Source: CAZCJU01 sp964498965 (GTDB taxonomy: Bacteria; Bacillota; Clostridia; Oscillospirales; CAG-272). Taken from it: 64,000 bases of DNA. The notes below the pieces were generated by a model. It saw nothing but the letters and a program-made list of their open reading frames with translations, did not search any database and was not told the DNA's origin. Position 1 is the first letter of the stretch. Each line of letters starts with the position of its first letter. Of the stretch, positions 8,325-16,118 are shown one piece after another. The DNA lies in assembly GCA_964498965.1 (NCBI GenBank), contig CAZCJU010000002.1, positions 6,954-70,953 on the forward strand, given 5' to 3'. A program made the translations under genes and the position numbers.

Positions 8325-9018
8325 ATATTATTTCCGGAGCATTCATTATTCTCGGGAAAGGCCACGGATTTCCCAAGCCGCGACTTACGAGAAGCTTACC
8401 GTATATTCCCGAGGTATATTTCGGGAACAGACCTTGCCCGGGAGAAAATACGCCTCGGTCGAAGAATCTCCACTGCCCACCGTGAGCGTGTCCCGAAAGC
8501 ACTATATCGATCCGTTTGTCCTTCAGATATGCGGGATAGTATTCCGGATGGTGAGAAAGCAGGAGCTTGTACCCGTTCAATGCGGAAAATTCGTTTATAA
8601 ATTCAACATCGGGTGCGGGCGTTTTTTTCAGCTCACCTTGCTTTTCGTTCTGCCTGTATCCGGATGACAATCCACCGATAAAGACACCCGAAAACTCCGC
8701 ATAAGCATTGTCGAGCAACGTCACACCTGCTTCTTTTATAAGCGGAAGCGGATCGAATTTCAATTTCCGCTCGTGATTGCCTATCGAGCAAAACACGGGT
8801 GCGATATCGTTCGCAAGACGCAAAAACTTGATCCCCCGCTCATATCTTTCCGTATTGTGGACAAAATCTCCCGCAACCAAAACGCCGTTCGGACGGCGTT
8901 TTTTTATTTCGTCGAGTATCGGCTCGTTTTCCGTATCGTGCAGATCCGAAACAAACGCAAAGCACAGATCTACGGGGGAGGCGAATGTATACTCGTTTAT
9001 CTCCGTTTTTCGGCTCAT
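8290..9018 (-). CDS. Calcineurin-like metallophosphoesterase (YkuE type)
   Basis: The 242-residue protein has the metallophosphoesterase signature in order: SDLHDTEN (DxH), VAGDFVHN (GD), GNHERK (GNHE), SHHPEYY and SGHAHGGQWRF (GHxH). These bind two metal ions. The GHAHGGQ form and closing PFPR segment are typical of YkuE-like enzymes, some of which act at the cell surface, but no signal peptide is visible here. I chose ATG at 9016-9018, 7 bases after the nadE stop; a TTG at 9037-9039 is an alternative that would overlap nadE. It is the second gene of a nadE operon. Substrate unknown. Confidence 0.85.
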   Translation of the reverse strand: MSRKTEINEYTFASPVDLCFAFVSDLHDTENEPILDEIKKRRPNGVLVAGDFVHNTERYERGIKFLRLANDIAPVFCSIGNHERKLKFDPLPLIKEAGVTLLDNAYAEFSGVFIGGLSSGYRQNEKQGELKKTPAPDVEFINEFSALNGYKLLLSHHPEYYPAYLKDKRIDIVLSGHAHGGQWRFFDRGVFSPGQGLFPKYTSGIYGKLLVSRGLGNPWPFPRIMNAPEIIFIKLVGERRGF

Positions 9019-9025
9019 TTTCGAC

Positions 9026-9766
9026 CTATTTTTGATCAAGATTCGGTTCGAAACAGGGCATGAGCTGTAGCTTGAAGAGATTATTCTTGTGCATTCTGTC
9101 GATTTTTTCTTTTTTGCTCAAATCATCGATCTTTCCGGTACGAATATATCTGTCAAGCTCCGCATACGTGAAGCCGAGGTTTTCTTCATCGCTTTTTCCG
9201 CACAGTCCGTCTATCGGAATTTTGTCAACAAGGCTTGCGGGCAAATTAAGTACACGACCGAGCTGTTTCACCTCGTCAACCGTAAGTCTGGAAAGAGGAC
9301 TGAAATCGCCGACTGAATCGCCGTATCTTGTCGAATATCCCACCCAATCCTCGGAAAGGTTACACGTGTTTGCTACACGTCCGTTGCAACATTGCGATAC
9401 GGCATACACAGTTGCCATTCTTATACGGGGCGGAAGATTGTTGCTTGCCTGTTGAGTAAATGTCAGTTCCGTCGGCATCGCACCTTTCAATCCGTCTACG
9501 GCGGCTTTGATATTTACCTCGTAATACTTGATATTCAGATGCTTTACAAGCAGATATGCGGCATCTATATCGTGCTGTTGACCGCAGGGCATGAGAACTC
9601 CCACAACTCTGTCGGTGCCGAGTGCTTCAACGCACAGTGCCGCGGTCACGGAACTGTCTTTTCCTCCCGATATTCCCACGACCGCATTGCAGTCCTTGCC
9701 GTTCGCCTCAAAAAAAGCTTTTATCCATTCGACACATTCGTTCTTTATTTTCAAAGCATCAAACAT
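9026..9766 (-). CDS. nadE: Ammonia-dependent NAD+ synthetase
   Basis: This 246-residue cytoplasmic enzyme adenylates and amidates nicotinic acid adenine dinucleotide to NAD+. The ATP-pyrophosphatase P-loop is VVGISGGKDSSVTAAL (about residues 29-44). Further family motifs are CNLSEDWVGYSTRYGDSVGDFSPL and DGLCGKSDEENLGFTYAELD. It lacks the N-terminal nitrilase-type glutaminase domain of longer NadE proteins, so free ammonia should be the nitrogen donor. It is the first gene of the leftward unit, with a near-consensus promoter 29 bases upstream. Confidence 0.93.
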   Translation of the reverse strand: MFDALKIKNECVEWIKAFFEANGKDCNAVVGISGGKDSSVTAALCVEALGTDRVVGVLMPCGQQHDIDAAYLLVKHLNIKYYEVNIKAAVDGLKGAMPTELTFTQQASNNLPPRIRMATVYAVSQCCNGRVANTCNLSEDWVGYSTRYGDSVGDFSPLSRLTVDEVKQLGRVLNLPASLVDKIPIDGLCGKSDEENLGFTYAELDRYIRTGKIDDLSKKEKIDRMHKNNLFKLQLMPCFEPNLDQK

Positions 9767-9794
9767 AATGACACCTCCCGAAATTTATGCCTGT

Positions 9795-9823
9795 ATTGTA
9801 TCATAAACATTTGCCTTTGTCAA
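9795..9823 (-). promoter_or_regulatory. Promoter for nadE
   Basis: On the minus strand, TTGACA (complement of 9818-9823), a 17-base spacer and TACAAT (complement of 9795-9800). Confidence 0.75.
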
Positions 9824-9928
9824 TCGTTTTCACAATTCTCGATTTATCCGTTCTTATTTTTTCAAGCTTCGCCGTGTCAACATCTATTGTAATACTGTGC
9901 GGATTTTTTTGTTATTTCGTCAAAGCTA

Positions 9929-9957
9929 TTGAAAAACGGAGCGACCTATGATAAAAT
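9929..9957 (+). promoter_or_regulatory. Promoter for the PHP-domain gene
   Basis: TTGAAA (9929-9934), a 17-base spacer and TAAAAT (9952-9957) with TGA just before it. The start codon is 40 bases downstream. Confidence 0.6.
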
Positions 9958-9996
9958 AACGTGAAATAAATTGCAAATACGAGAAAGGTGAGCAAA

Positions 9997-11241
9997 ATGA
10001 AACACCCGGAAAAAAAAGAAGCGAAACGATACGACAGCACTTGTCGCTGTGCGGAATTCACGGACACAGTCTATAGCGGCAAAAACAGAACGAGAGCCGA
10101 ATTGAGTGAAAAGCTTCGTGCCGCACAGCAAAGCTTTTTACCTCCTCCGCACATGCTCAAGGCGTTTACGGGCGAACTGCACGGACACACAACACTTTCG
10201 GACGGATGTGTTGATATAGATACGTATTTTACGAACCTGCGTGATAAGGCACGGCTCGATTTTGCCGCAATCACGGATCACGACCACGGCGGTGTCGGTG
10301 GCGACGAGCTTTGGAACGGCAAATGGGAAATTATAAAGAAAAAGGTCAAAGAATATCGTCGTGACGGCGAATTCGTTACGATACTCGCATACGAACGTGA
10401 TTCCTATCCGTATTATTCCAATATGGTGCTTTATTTTGAAAATGACGACGGCGAGCCGATACGGGGCGTGCGGGACGGAGAGATAACATGCGATGAATTG
10501 AAACGGATGCTTACACGTACCGATGTTGTTGCGGCGTGCCACGACACGTATCGCTTGTCGTGTTATGTTGATTTTCAGACACTCGACGACACCCTGTTTT
10601 TGCCGTACATCGAAGTGATATCCAGAGGAGATGCCGCCGAGTATATGGGCAATCCCGCATGGCGTGAGAGGGATTGCTGTGAGGGCGGTTTTTGGCGTGA
10701 CGCACTCGACAGAGGTGCAAAAATAGGTGTCATAGGCGGCAGTGATGACCACGTAGGCATGGGCGGCAGAGTCGATCGTAGGTTAGGATATCCCGCAATG
10801 TATCCCGGTGTCACGGGCGTATGGGCAGTGGAAAACACACACAAGGCGATATTCGAGGCCTTGAAAGCGAAAAGGACATATGCGTATATGCTCGGCAATT
10901 ACGACGGAGAAATGCACGGACGCATAGAGATAGAATTCAGAATAAACGGCTATTGGATGGGCAGTGAGCTTAAACTCGGCGACAACGAGGAATTGATCAT
11001 ATATTTTAAAGTCGGCTCGGACGTGCCGATAAAGGAGGTAACGCTTGTTAAAAACTGCCGTGACCGTATAAAATGGTACGGCAAGAATGAGGACACGGTT
11101 CTCGATTACAAACAGGAACGAGAAACGGACAGCTATTACCTGCGTGTCGAGCTTGAGGACGGCCGCTTCGGATGGACGAGTCCGATCTGGACAGAACGAG
11201 AAAGAAAAAGCAAAATCAATGAATGTGTATCGGCTTTTTAA
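9997..11241 (+). CDS. PHP-domain metal-dependent phosphoesterase
   Basis: The 414-residue protein carries the PHP signature GELHGHTTLSDG (HxH) followed by the FAAITDHDHGG block, with later candidate metal ligands in ACHDTYR, YIEVISRGDAA and VIGGSDDHVG. PHP proteins hydrolyse phosphate esters using a trinuclear metal site; several homologues of this architecture are annotated only as PHP or DUF3604-like. No signal peptide is present. The start is ATG 9997 behind GAAAGGTGAG; a GTG at 9988 overlaps that ribosome site and is rejected. It stands alone, with its own promoter. The C-terminal 150 residues look like a beta-rich domain. Substrate unknown. Confidence 0.8.
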   Translation: MKHPEKKEAKRYDSTCRCAEFTDTVYSGKNRTRAELSEKLRAAQQSFLPPPHMLKAFTGELHGHTTLSDGCVDIDTYFTNLRDKARLDFAAITDHDHGGVGGDELWNGKWEIIKKKVKEYRRDGEFVTILAYERDSYPYYSNMVLYFENDDGEPIRGVRDGEITCDELKRMLTRTDVVAACHDTYRLSCYVDFQTLDDTLFLPYIEVISRGDAAEYMGNPAWRERDCCEGGFWRDALDRGAKIGVIGGSDDHVGMGGRVDRRLGYPAMYPGVTGVWAVENTHKAIFEALKAKRTYAYMLGNYDGEMHGRIEIEFRINGYWMGSELKLGDNEELIIYFKVGSDVPIKEVTLVKNCRDRIKWYGKNEDTVLDYKQERETDSYYLRVELEDGRFGWTSPIWTERERKSKINECVSAF

Positions 11242-11284
11242 AAATTAATTTTATTTGCAATTTCGATTTTTGTTGTCAGCCGTA

Positions 11285-11340
11285 CCCTCTATAAAGCCTT
11301 CCCCACTTGGGGGAAGACAGGCAAAGCCGACAGATGAGGG
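11285..11340. repeat. REP-like palindromic intergenic element, copy A
   Basis: The 56-base element is bounded by CCCTC and GAGGG. It contains CTTCCCC-ACTT-GGGGGAAG, a strong hairpin, then GGCAAAGCC, a second hairpin. A related sequence with the same order of hairpins lies at the right edge of the window (about 63926-64000). No T run follows, so it is not a standard terminator. Confidence 0.65.
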
Positions 11341-11455
11341 CATCGCCACACCGTACTTACTAAGTTAGTTTGCACGGCTTCATTCACATCTTTCGAATTT
11401 ATCGCTTGCATATATTATAGAATGGAAAAACGAACGCCAAAATGCGATTTTGGTA

Positions 11456-11484
11456 TTGACATTTGAACAAAAATTTGGTATATT
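11456..11484 (+). promoter_or_regulatory. Promoter for hppA
   Basis: TTGACA (11456-11461), a 17-base spacer and TATATT (11479-11484), 62 bases before the start codon. Confidence 0.75.
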
Positions 11485-11546
11485 AAAATGTAGTATTATT
11501 TGTCGCAAAACTCGGAATAAAAAAATAAGATAGGAGGACGGTAAAA

Positions 11547-13685
11547 ATGATGGATTTGTGGTTTTTACTGCCTATAGGTGCGTTGGCGGCGTTGGCGTTT
11601 GCCGCATATAATGCATATAAGGTCAAAAAATGCGATTGCGGAAACGAAACTGTCAAGAGCCTTTCGGATTCGATCAAGGCGGGTGCAAACGCCTACTTGA
11701 AGCGTCAGTATAAGACCGTCGTAATATTTTTCGGAATCGTGTTCGTGCTGCTTTTCGCTCTTTCGCAGATCAAACCGGGCGAAAACGGTCAGGCACTGAT
11801 CTCGAGGTTTACCCCGTTCGCTTTTCTGACGGGTGGATTTTTCTCCGGACTTTCCGGATTCTTGGGAATGAAGATCGCAACAAGTGCGAATTGCAGGACG
11901 ACAACAGCCGCATCGCAAAGCCTTAATAGGGGACTGCGTGTTGCGTTTTCGGCAGGCTCCGTAATGGGCTTCGTTGTGGTCGGACTCGGTCTGCTCGATG
12001 TTTCTATGTGGTATCTCGCACTCAGATTTTTGTTCGGAATCGAGGATATGCGTGAGCTTACGACCAATATGATAACGTTCGGTATCGGTGCTTCCACAAT
12101 GGCGCTTTTTGCAAGAGTCGGCGGAGGAATATTCACTAAAGCCGCCGATGTCGGTGCCGATCTCGTCGGGAAAGTCGAAGCGGGAATACCTGAGGACGAT
12201 GCGAGAAACCCCGCCACAATTGCGGATAACGTCGGCGATAACGTCGGCGACGTTGCGGGCATGGGAGCGGATCTTTACGAATCGTACGTCGGTTCTATAA
12301 TTTCCGCATTTTCGCTTGCCGTTACGGCGGGCTTCGGTGAACCGTCAAAAGCAATATTGCCGATGCTACTTGCCGTACTCGGAATCGTTTGCTCGATTGT
12401 GGGAACGTTTTTTGTTCGCTGCGGCGATTCTATCGAACAGAAAAAACTCCTTTCCGCTTTGAGAAGGGGAACATATGCGGCAGCGATTTTGTTTGCCGCT
12501 TGCTCGCTTCCGCTGATATATTCGGTCTTGGGCAAGGGAAGCCTTGGAGTTTACGGCGCCGTTCTTTCCGGACTTGTTGCCGGAGTCCTTATAGGATATT
12601 TCACAGAGTACTTTACCTCGGATACATATAAACCTACACAAAAACTCGCACAAACCTCGAAAACAGGCTCGGCCACTATCATAATCAGCGGTTTTTCGCT
12701 CGGTATGAAAAGTGTGATAGCTCCTATCGTGATCATCTCGATCTCCGTTCTGGCTTCGTTCTTCCTTGCCGGCTTCGGTCATAACGATGAGGGCAAGATC
12801 GTTCTCGATGCCGCAAAAGGACTTTTCGGAATTTCGATATCGGCTGTCGGTATGCTTTCAACGCTCGGAATAACGCTTGCGACCGATGCGTATGGACCGA
12901 TAGCGGATAATGCTGGCGGTATCGCTCAAATGGCGGGACTTGACGAAACGGTGAGAGAACGCACGGACGCACTCGATTCGCTCGGCAATACGACCGCCGC
13001 GACCGGAAAAGGCTTTGCGATAGGCTCTGCGGCTCTTACTGCGCTGTCATTGATCGTCGCATTTAAGGAACAGCTGAAATATTTCGGATTTGAAAGCTTT
13101 AAGCTCGATATAACCGACCCCATCGTTCTTGTCGGCGTGTTTATAGGAGCGATGCTCCCGTTCGTTTTTGCCGCAATGACAATGGATTCGGTAGGTCAAG
13201 CAGCTCAAAGCATAGTTGTGGAGGTTCGCCGTCAATTCAGAGAAATGACGGGGATTATGGAGGGAAAAAACAAGCCGGACTATAAACGTTGCGTGGATAT
13301 TTGCACGAAAGCGTCGCTCGGCAAAATGGTCGCACCTTCCGTTTGTGCGGTTGTTGTTCCCGTCGCAGTCGGTGTTCTGCTCGGTCCGGGCGGCGTTTCG
13401 GGCATGCTGTGCGGTGCTTTGGTTACGGGATTTTTGCTTGCCGTTTTGATGTCGAATGCCGGAGGAGCATGGGATAACGCAAAAAAGTATATCGAAAGCG
13501 GAAAACTCGGCGGAAAGGGAAGTGATGCCCATAAAGCGGCGGTTGTCGGAGATACCGTCGGCGATCCGTTCAAGGATACGAGCGGTCCGTCAATCAATAT
13601 TTTGATAAAATTGCTTTCGATAGTTTCGATAGTTTTCGCATATATAATCGCGAATACCAATTTTATAGGCAGATTCTTTATGTAA
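11547..13685 (+). CDS. hppA: K+-stimulated membrane pyrophosphatase (ion-pumping)
   Basis: The 712-residue integral membrane protein couples hydrolysis of pyrophosphate to Na+ and/or H+ export. The signature DVGADLVGKVE, the loops NPATIADNVGDNVGDVAGMGADLYESY and the C-terminal VVGDTVGDPFKDTSGPS bind Mg-PPi. The motif GNTTAATGKG has Ala where K+-independent enzymes have Lys, so this is a K+-dependent type; in Clostridia such enzymes are usually Na+ pumps, which I infer but cannot prove. About 16 membrane helices are visible. The ATG follows AGGAGGACGG. It is monocistronic between a strong promoter and a perfect terminator. Confidence 0.95.
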   Translation: MMDLWFLLPIGALAALAFAAYNAYKVKKCDCGNETVKSLSDSIKAGANAYLKRQYKTVVIFFGIVFVLLFALSQIKPGENGQALISRFTPFAFLTGGFFSGLSGFLGMKIATSANCRTTTAASQSLNRGLRVAFSAGSVMGFVVVGLGLLDVSMWYLALRFLFGIEDMRELTTNMITFGIGASTMALFARVGGGIFTKAADVGADLVGKVEAGIPEDDARNPATIADNVGDNVGDVAGMGADLYESYVGSIISAFSLAVTAGFGEPSKAILPMLLAVLGIVCSIVGTFFVRCGDSIEQKKLLSALRRGTYAAAILFAACSLPLIYSVLGKGSLGVYGAVLSGLVAGVLIGYFTEYFTSDTYKPTQKLAQTSKTGSATIIISGFSLGMKSVIAPIVIISISVLASFFLAGFGHNDEGKIVLDAAKGLFGISISAVGMLSTLGITLATDAYGPIADNAGGIAQMAGLDETVRERTDALDSLGNTTAATGKGFAIGSAALTALSLIVAFKEQLKYFGFESFKLDITDPIVLVGVFIGAMLPFVFAAMTMDSVGQAAQSIVVEVRRQFREMTGIMEGKNKPDYKRCVDICTKASLGKMVAPSVCAVVVPVAVGVLLGPGGVSGMLCGALVTGFLLAVLMSNAGGAWDNAKKYIESGKLGGKGSDAHKAAVVGDTVGDPFKDTSGPSINILIKLLSIVSIVFAYIIANTNFIGRFFM

Positions 13686-13724
13686 AAAAGTGCGTTTCGG
13701 AGTTTTTCCGAAACGCACTTTTTT
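13684..13724. terminator. Bidirectional terminator between hppA and the convergent operon
   Basis: A perfect 18-bp stem (13684-13701 with 13707-13724) has a 5-base loop, with A and T runs at both ends that can serve each strand. It overlaps the stop codon of hppA and of the convergent gene. Confidence 0.9.
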
Positions 13725-15423
13725 ATTTTCTTTTTGCGAAAAAATCACATATCGCCATGTCACCGCCGAAGCCTATGAAGCTTATCAAGAATATCATCAG
13801 CCATGGCATTTGCGAAAGTGCTTCGGGTATATCGCCTACATCGAAAAGCAGTGCGGTTACCGAGGAAACTATAACTACAACCATAAGCATTATGAGAATT
13901 GCAAATAATGCTCCGCAAAACAAAAATTCCGTTATAAATGTCAAACGGGAGAACGGCTCGGCCGAAAAAACATCGGTAAATTCTTTGCGTTCCTCCTTGC
14001 TTAAGCTTAAACATTCGGCTTTTTTCGTTGCGATAAGTACCGACAGATCAACTTTTTGATTGTTACATTCAAATGACTTAAACAGCCGTCTGCCGCCCAC
14101 ATTGAAGCAGCATGAATAAATATCGCATATATTCTCGCCTTTTTTTAACAGTGCCGTGCCGCACAGAAACGTGATAACCAATTCGTTTCCGATAACTTTT
14201 TCAAGACATTCCACTCTGTATTCGACGTTTTTTTCCGTACCGATAAAATAACTCATACCGTAGCTTTCGACAAGACGAATTTTACCGATCTTTCCTTTCT
14301 TGTAAAACGTCGGATATTCGCCGCTGTAGCCGAGAGCGTGGAAACTTTTTTCCACATTTGCTCGCAATTCGTTAAACTCCGTGCAGTGCAATGCTTCCGA
14401 CTTGCGGATATATTCCGCTTGCGAGTTTGTTATCAAATCGTATAATTCACGCCACATTTCCTCGCATTTGCTTTTGTTCAGCTCTTCGTCAAGTCTGTAA
14501 AAACTCATATATGTGTCCGAAGCGTTATTGAGCTTTTTTGCGGCAATGTCGAAAAGAGGCGATAAATGCGATAAGCCGTATTTTGCGGAGTAACACTTTA
14601 GCAGACCGAAATCGATTTCGTCCGAATGAAATTTGTTTTCCCGAACAAAAGGGTGCAAAAGGGTAAGCTCCCGTAAAAGCGGCAGAATTTCCGCTTCCCT
14701 ATCGTTACAGCTGTTTCTTCTTTCTATGTTGTCGAGAATATCATAAGCAAGATACGAAAGCATATGCCAAGGCGATTGTACGAAGTCGGTAAATTCAACA
14801 CGGAAAAACGTCTTTATGCATTTTGCGGTGTCAAAGCATATATTCAGCAGTGTCGAATCGGAGGTCGCCTCGCATTCGCCCGTGCATTCCAATATATAAC
14901 GGTCACGCTCTTTCAAAATACGGGCATCGGCAAAGGACAGGTAATCGAAGCCGGCAATATCGATATCACGCGTTAAATGCAGAACAAGCGTTTCTTCATA
15001 AGAATCAAAATCATCTGATAAAAGATGTAGCTCTCCGTCGCTTTTTGTGATACATTCACAGCACCCGGATTCCTCGAAGAACCGATAAAAGACGTTTGCG
15101 ACATCGGGTGAAAAGTCGGATACGGAGCGTTCGAAGCGTGTTCTGCTTTCTTCGGCTTCGGCAAGCACGTACTCGTTACAGTAGGACAAAAATTCGAAGA
15201 ATTCATTGTTGCTTTTCGAATCGGCAGTGTATTCCGAAGGCTTGTTCTCGGAATCAAAGTAACGCAGATATTCTTTCCTTGTATGCTTGCGTATCTTTTT
15301 TTGCGTTTTTTCATCAGCCGTTATCGGATCGATGTCAAATGTCGTTTTTGCCGATGAATACAAGAAAGCATAGTATTCCATACTGTCTTTATCCAAATCG
15401 GAAACGTCAAAAGAACGATACAT
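13723..15423 (-). CDS. Unknown protein with two C-terminal membrane helices, in the DUF1538/PII operon
   Basis: I do not recognise this 566-residue protein. About 500 N-terminal residues are soluble, acidic and rich in Phe, Tyr and Cys, with no signal peptide. Two membrane helices follow near residues 510-535 and 545-562 (LFAILIMLMVVVIVSSVTALL; MPWLMIFLISFIGFGG), and the tail is AKRK. The bulk probably faces the cytoplasm. Its ATG (15421-15423) overlaps the stop of the PII-like gene by one base (TAATG), so the two are translationally coupled. That coupling suggests it works with the DUF1538 transporter-like protein and its PII-like partner. The specific role is unknown. Confidence 0.75.
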   Translation of the reverse strand: MYRSFDVSDLDKDSMEYYAFLYSSAKTTFDIDPITADEKTQKKIRKHTRKEYLRYFDSENKPSEYTADSKSNNEFFEFLSYCNEYVLAEAEESRTRFERSVSDFSPDVANVFYRFFEESGCCECITKSDGELHLLSDDFDSYEETLVLHLTRDIDIAGFDYLSFADARILKERDRYILECTGECEATSDSTLLNICFDTAKCIKTFFRVEFTDFVQSPWHMLSYLAYDILDNIERRNSCNDREAEILPLLRELTLLHPFVRENKFHSDEIDFGLLKCYSAKYGLSHLSPLFDIAAKKLNNASDTYMSFYRLDEELNKSKCEEMWRELYDLITNSQAEYIRKSEALHCTEFNELRANVEKSFHALGYSGEYPTFYKKGKIGKIRLVESYGMSYFIGTEKNVEYRVECLEKVIGNELVITFLCGTALLKKGENICDIYSCCFNVGGRRLFKSFECNNQKVDLSVLIATKKAECLSLSKEERKEFTDVFSAEPFSRLTFITEFLFCGALFAILIMLMVVVIVSSVTALLFDVGDIPEALSQMPWLMIFLISFIGFGGDMAICDFFAKRK

Positions 15424-16103
15424 TATTTTTCCTCGATGTATTCCGAACCGCCCATGCGAAAGCCAGCCGTCTTGCTTACCGGTAATGAAAACGTTACAGC
15501 TCCCGCTTCCGAGTTCGGACCGGCATTGTTTAATATCGCTTTCATTATCTCGGCCTTGTTATCCGTATTTGCGACGATGAGTATTATCTCTTTTTCGTCG
15601 GCAATGGATACGTTGTAGAATTTTTCGGCGTTTTTCCCGCCCGTACCCTTTGCGTGAATAACGGTTCCGCCCCTTGCACCGGCGGAGCGTGCCGCATCCA
15701 TGACCGTGTCAGTGTGTCCTTCATTGGCAATTGCGATTATAAGCTCGTAATCGTAACTTAATTCGGGCATTTTCTTTTCCTCATTTACTCCTTTATTTAA
15801 ATACATAAGAGTCTTGCGTCCCCCGACGCTCTTTATAGGCAGTGCGACGGTTATTCCGTTGCCGGGAACGTCTATGTAAAGACGCGAACGTTGATACGCT
15901 ATCAGTTTTTCCGTGTCCGCATCCCCCGCAATCGTCATGAAGATCCTTCTTTCCCTCGATTCGATGCCGAGCAGATCGAGTGTCCGCTTACTCGCCGTTC
16001 CGTGTCCGAATACAAGTGATGAAATGTTCAGCTGAAGCTGCCTGCATATGTCGGTCATTATTGCGGAACCCTCGGGATTAATTATTGATATTACGTAATT
16101 CAT
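15423..16103 (-). CDS. Tandem PII-like regulatory protein
   Basis: The 226-residue protein looks like two PII-type ferredoxin-fold domains. The second is the clearer one: YELIIAIANEGHTDTVMDAARSAGARGGTVIHAKG resembles the GlnB core, and ends with EIILIVANTDNKAEIMKAI. The first (NYVISIINPEGSAIMTDI ... RRIFMTIAG) is more diverged. PII proteins sense ATP/ADP and effectors and bind membrane transporters. The ATG at 16101-16103 follows GCAGGAGGAAG, and a TTG at 16118 lies inside that ribosome site. The DUF1538 gene stop is 15 bases upstream, so gating of that membrane protein is the natural inference. The uridylylation tyrosine of classical GlnB cannot be placed. Confidence 0.8.
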   Translation of the reverse strand: MNYVISIINPEGSAIMTDICRQLQLNISSLVFGHGTASKRTLDLLGIESRERRIFMTIAGDADTEKLIAYQRSRLYIDVPGNGITVALPIKSVGGRKTLMYLNKGVNEEKKMPELSYDYELIIAIANEGHTDTVMDAARSAGARGGTVIHAKGTGGKNAEKFYNVSIADEKEIILIVANTDNKAEIMKAILNNAGPNSEAGAVTFSLPVSKTAGFRMGGSEYIEEK

Positions 16104-16118
16104 TGCTTCCTCCTGCAA

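Larger units (their letters stand above)
11242..11546. other. 305-bp intergenic region before hppA
   Basis: It holds a REP-like palindromic element (11285-11340) and the hppA promoter (11456-11484). No open reading frame with a ribosome site was found. The remaining sequence is AT-rich and otherwise featureless. Confidence 0.7.

Noticed and set aside
9988..9996. A GTG start upstream of the PHP-domain gene
   Set aside because: The GTG is part of the ribosome site GAAAGGTGAG; the ATG at 9997 fits better.
11285..11340. The palindrome as a terminator for the PHP gene
   Set aside because: No T run follows the stem, and a similar element is found elsewhere, so a repeat family is more likely.
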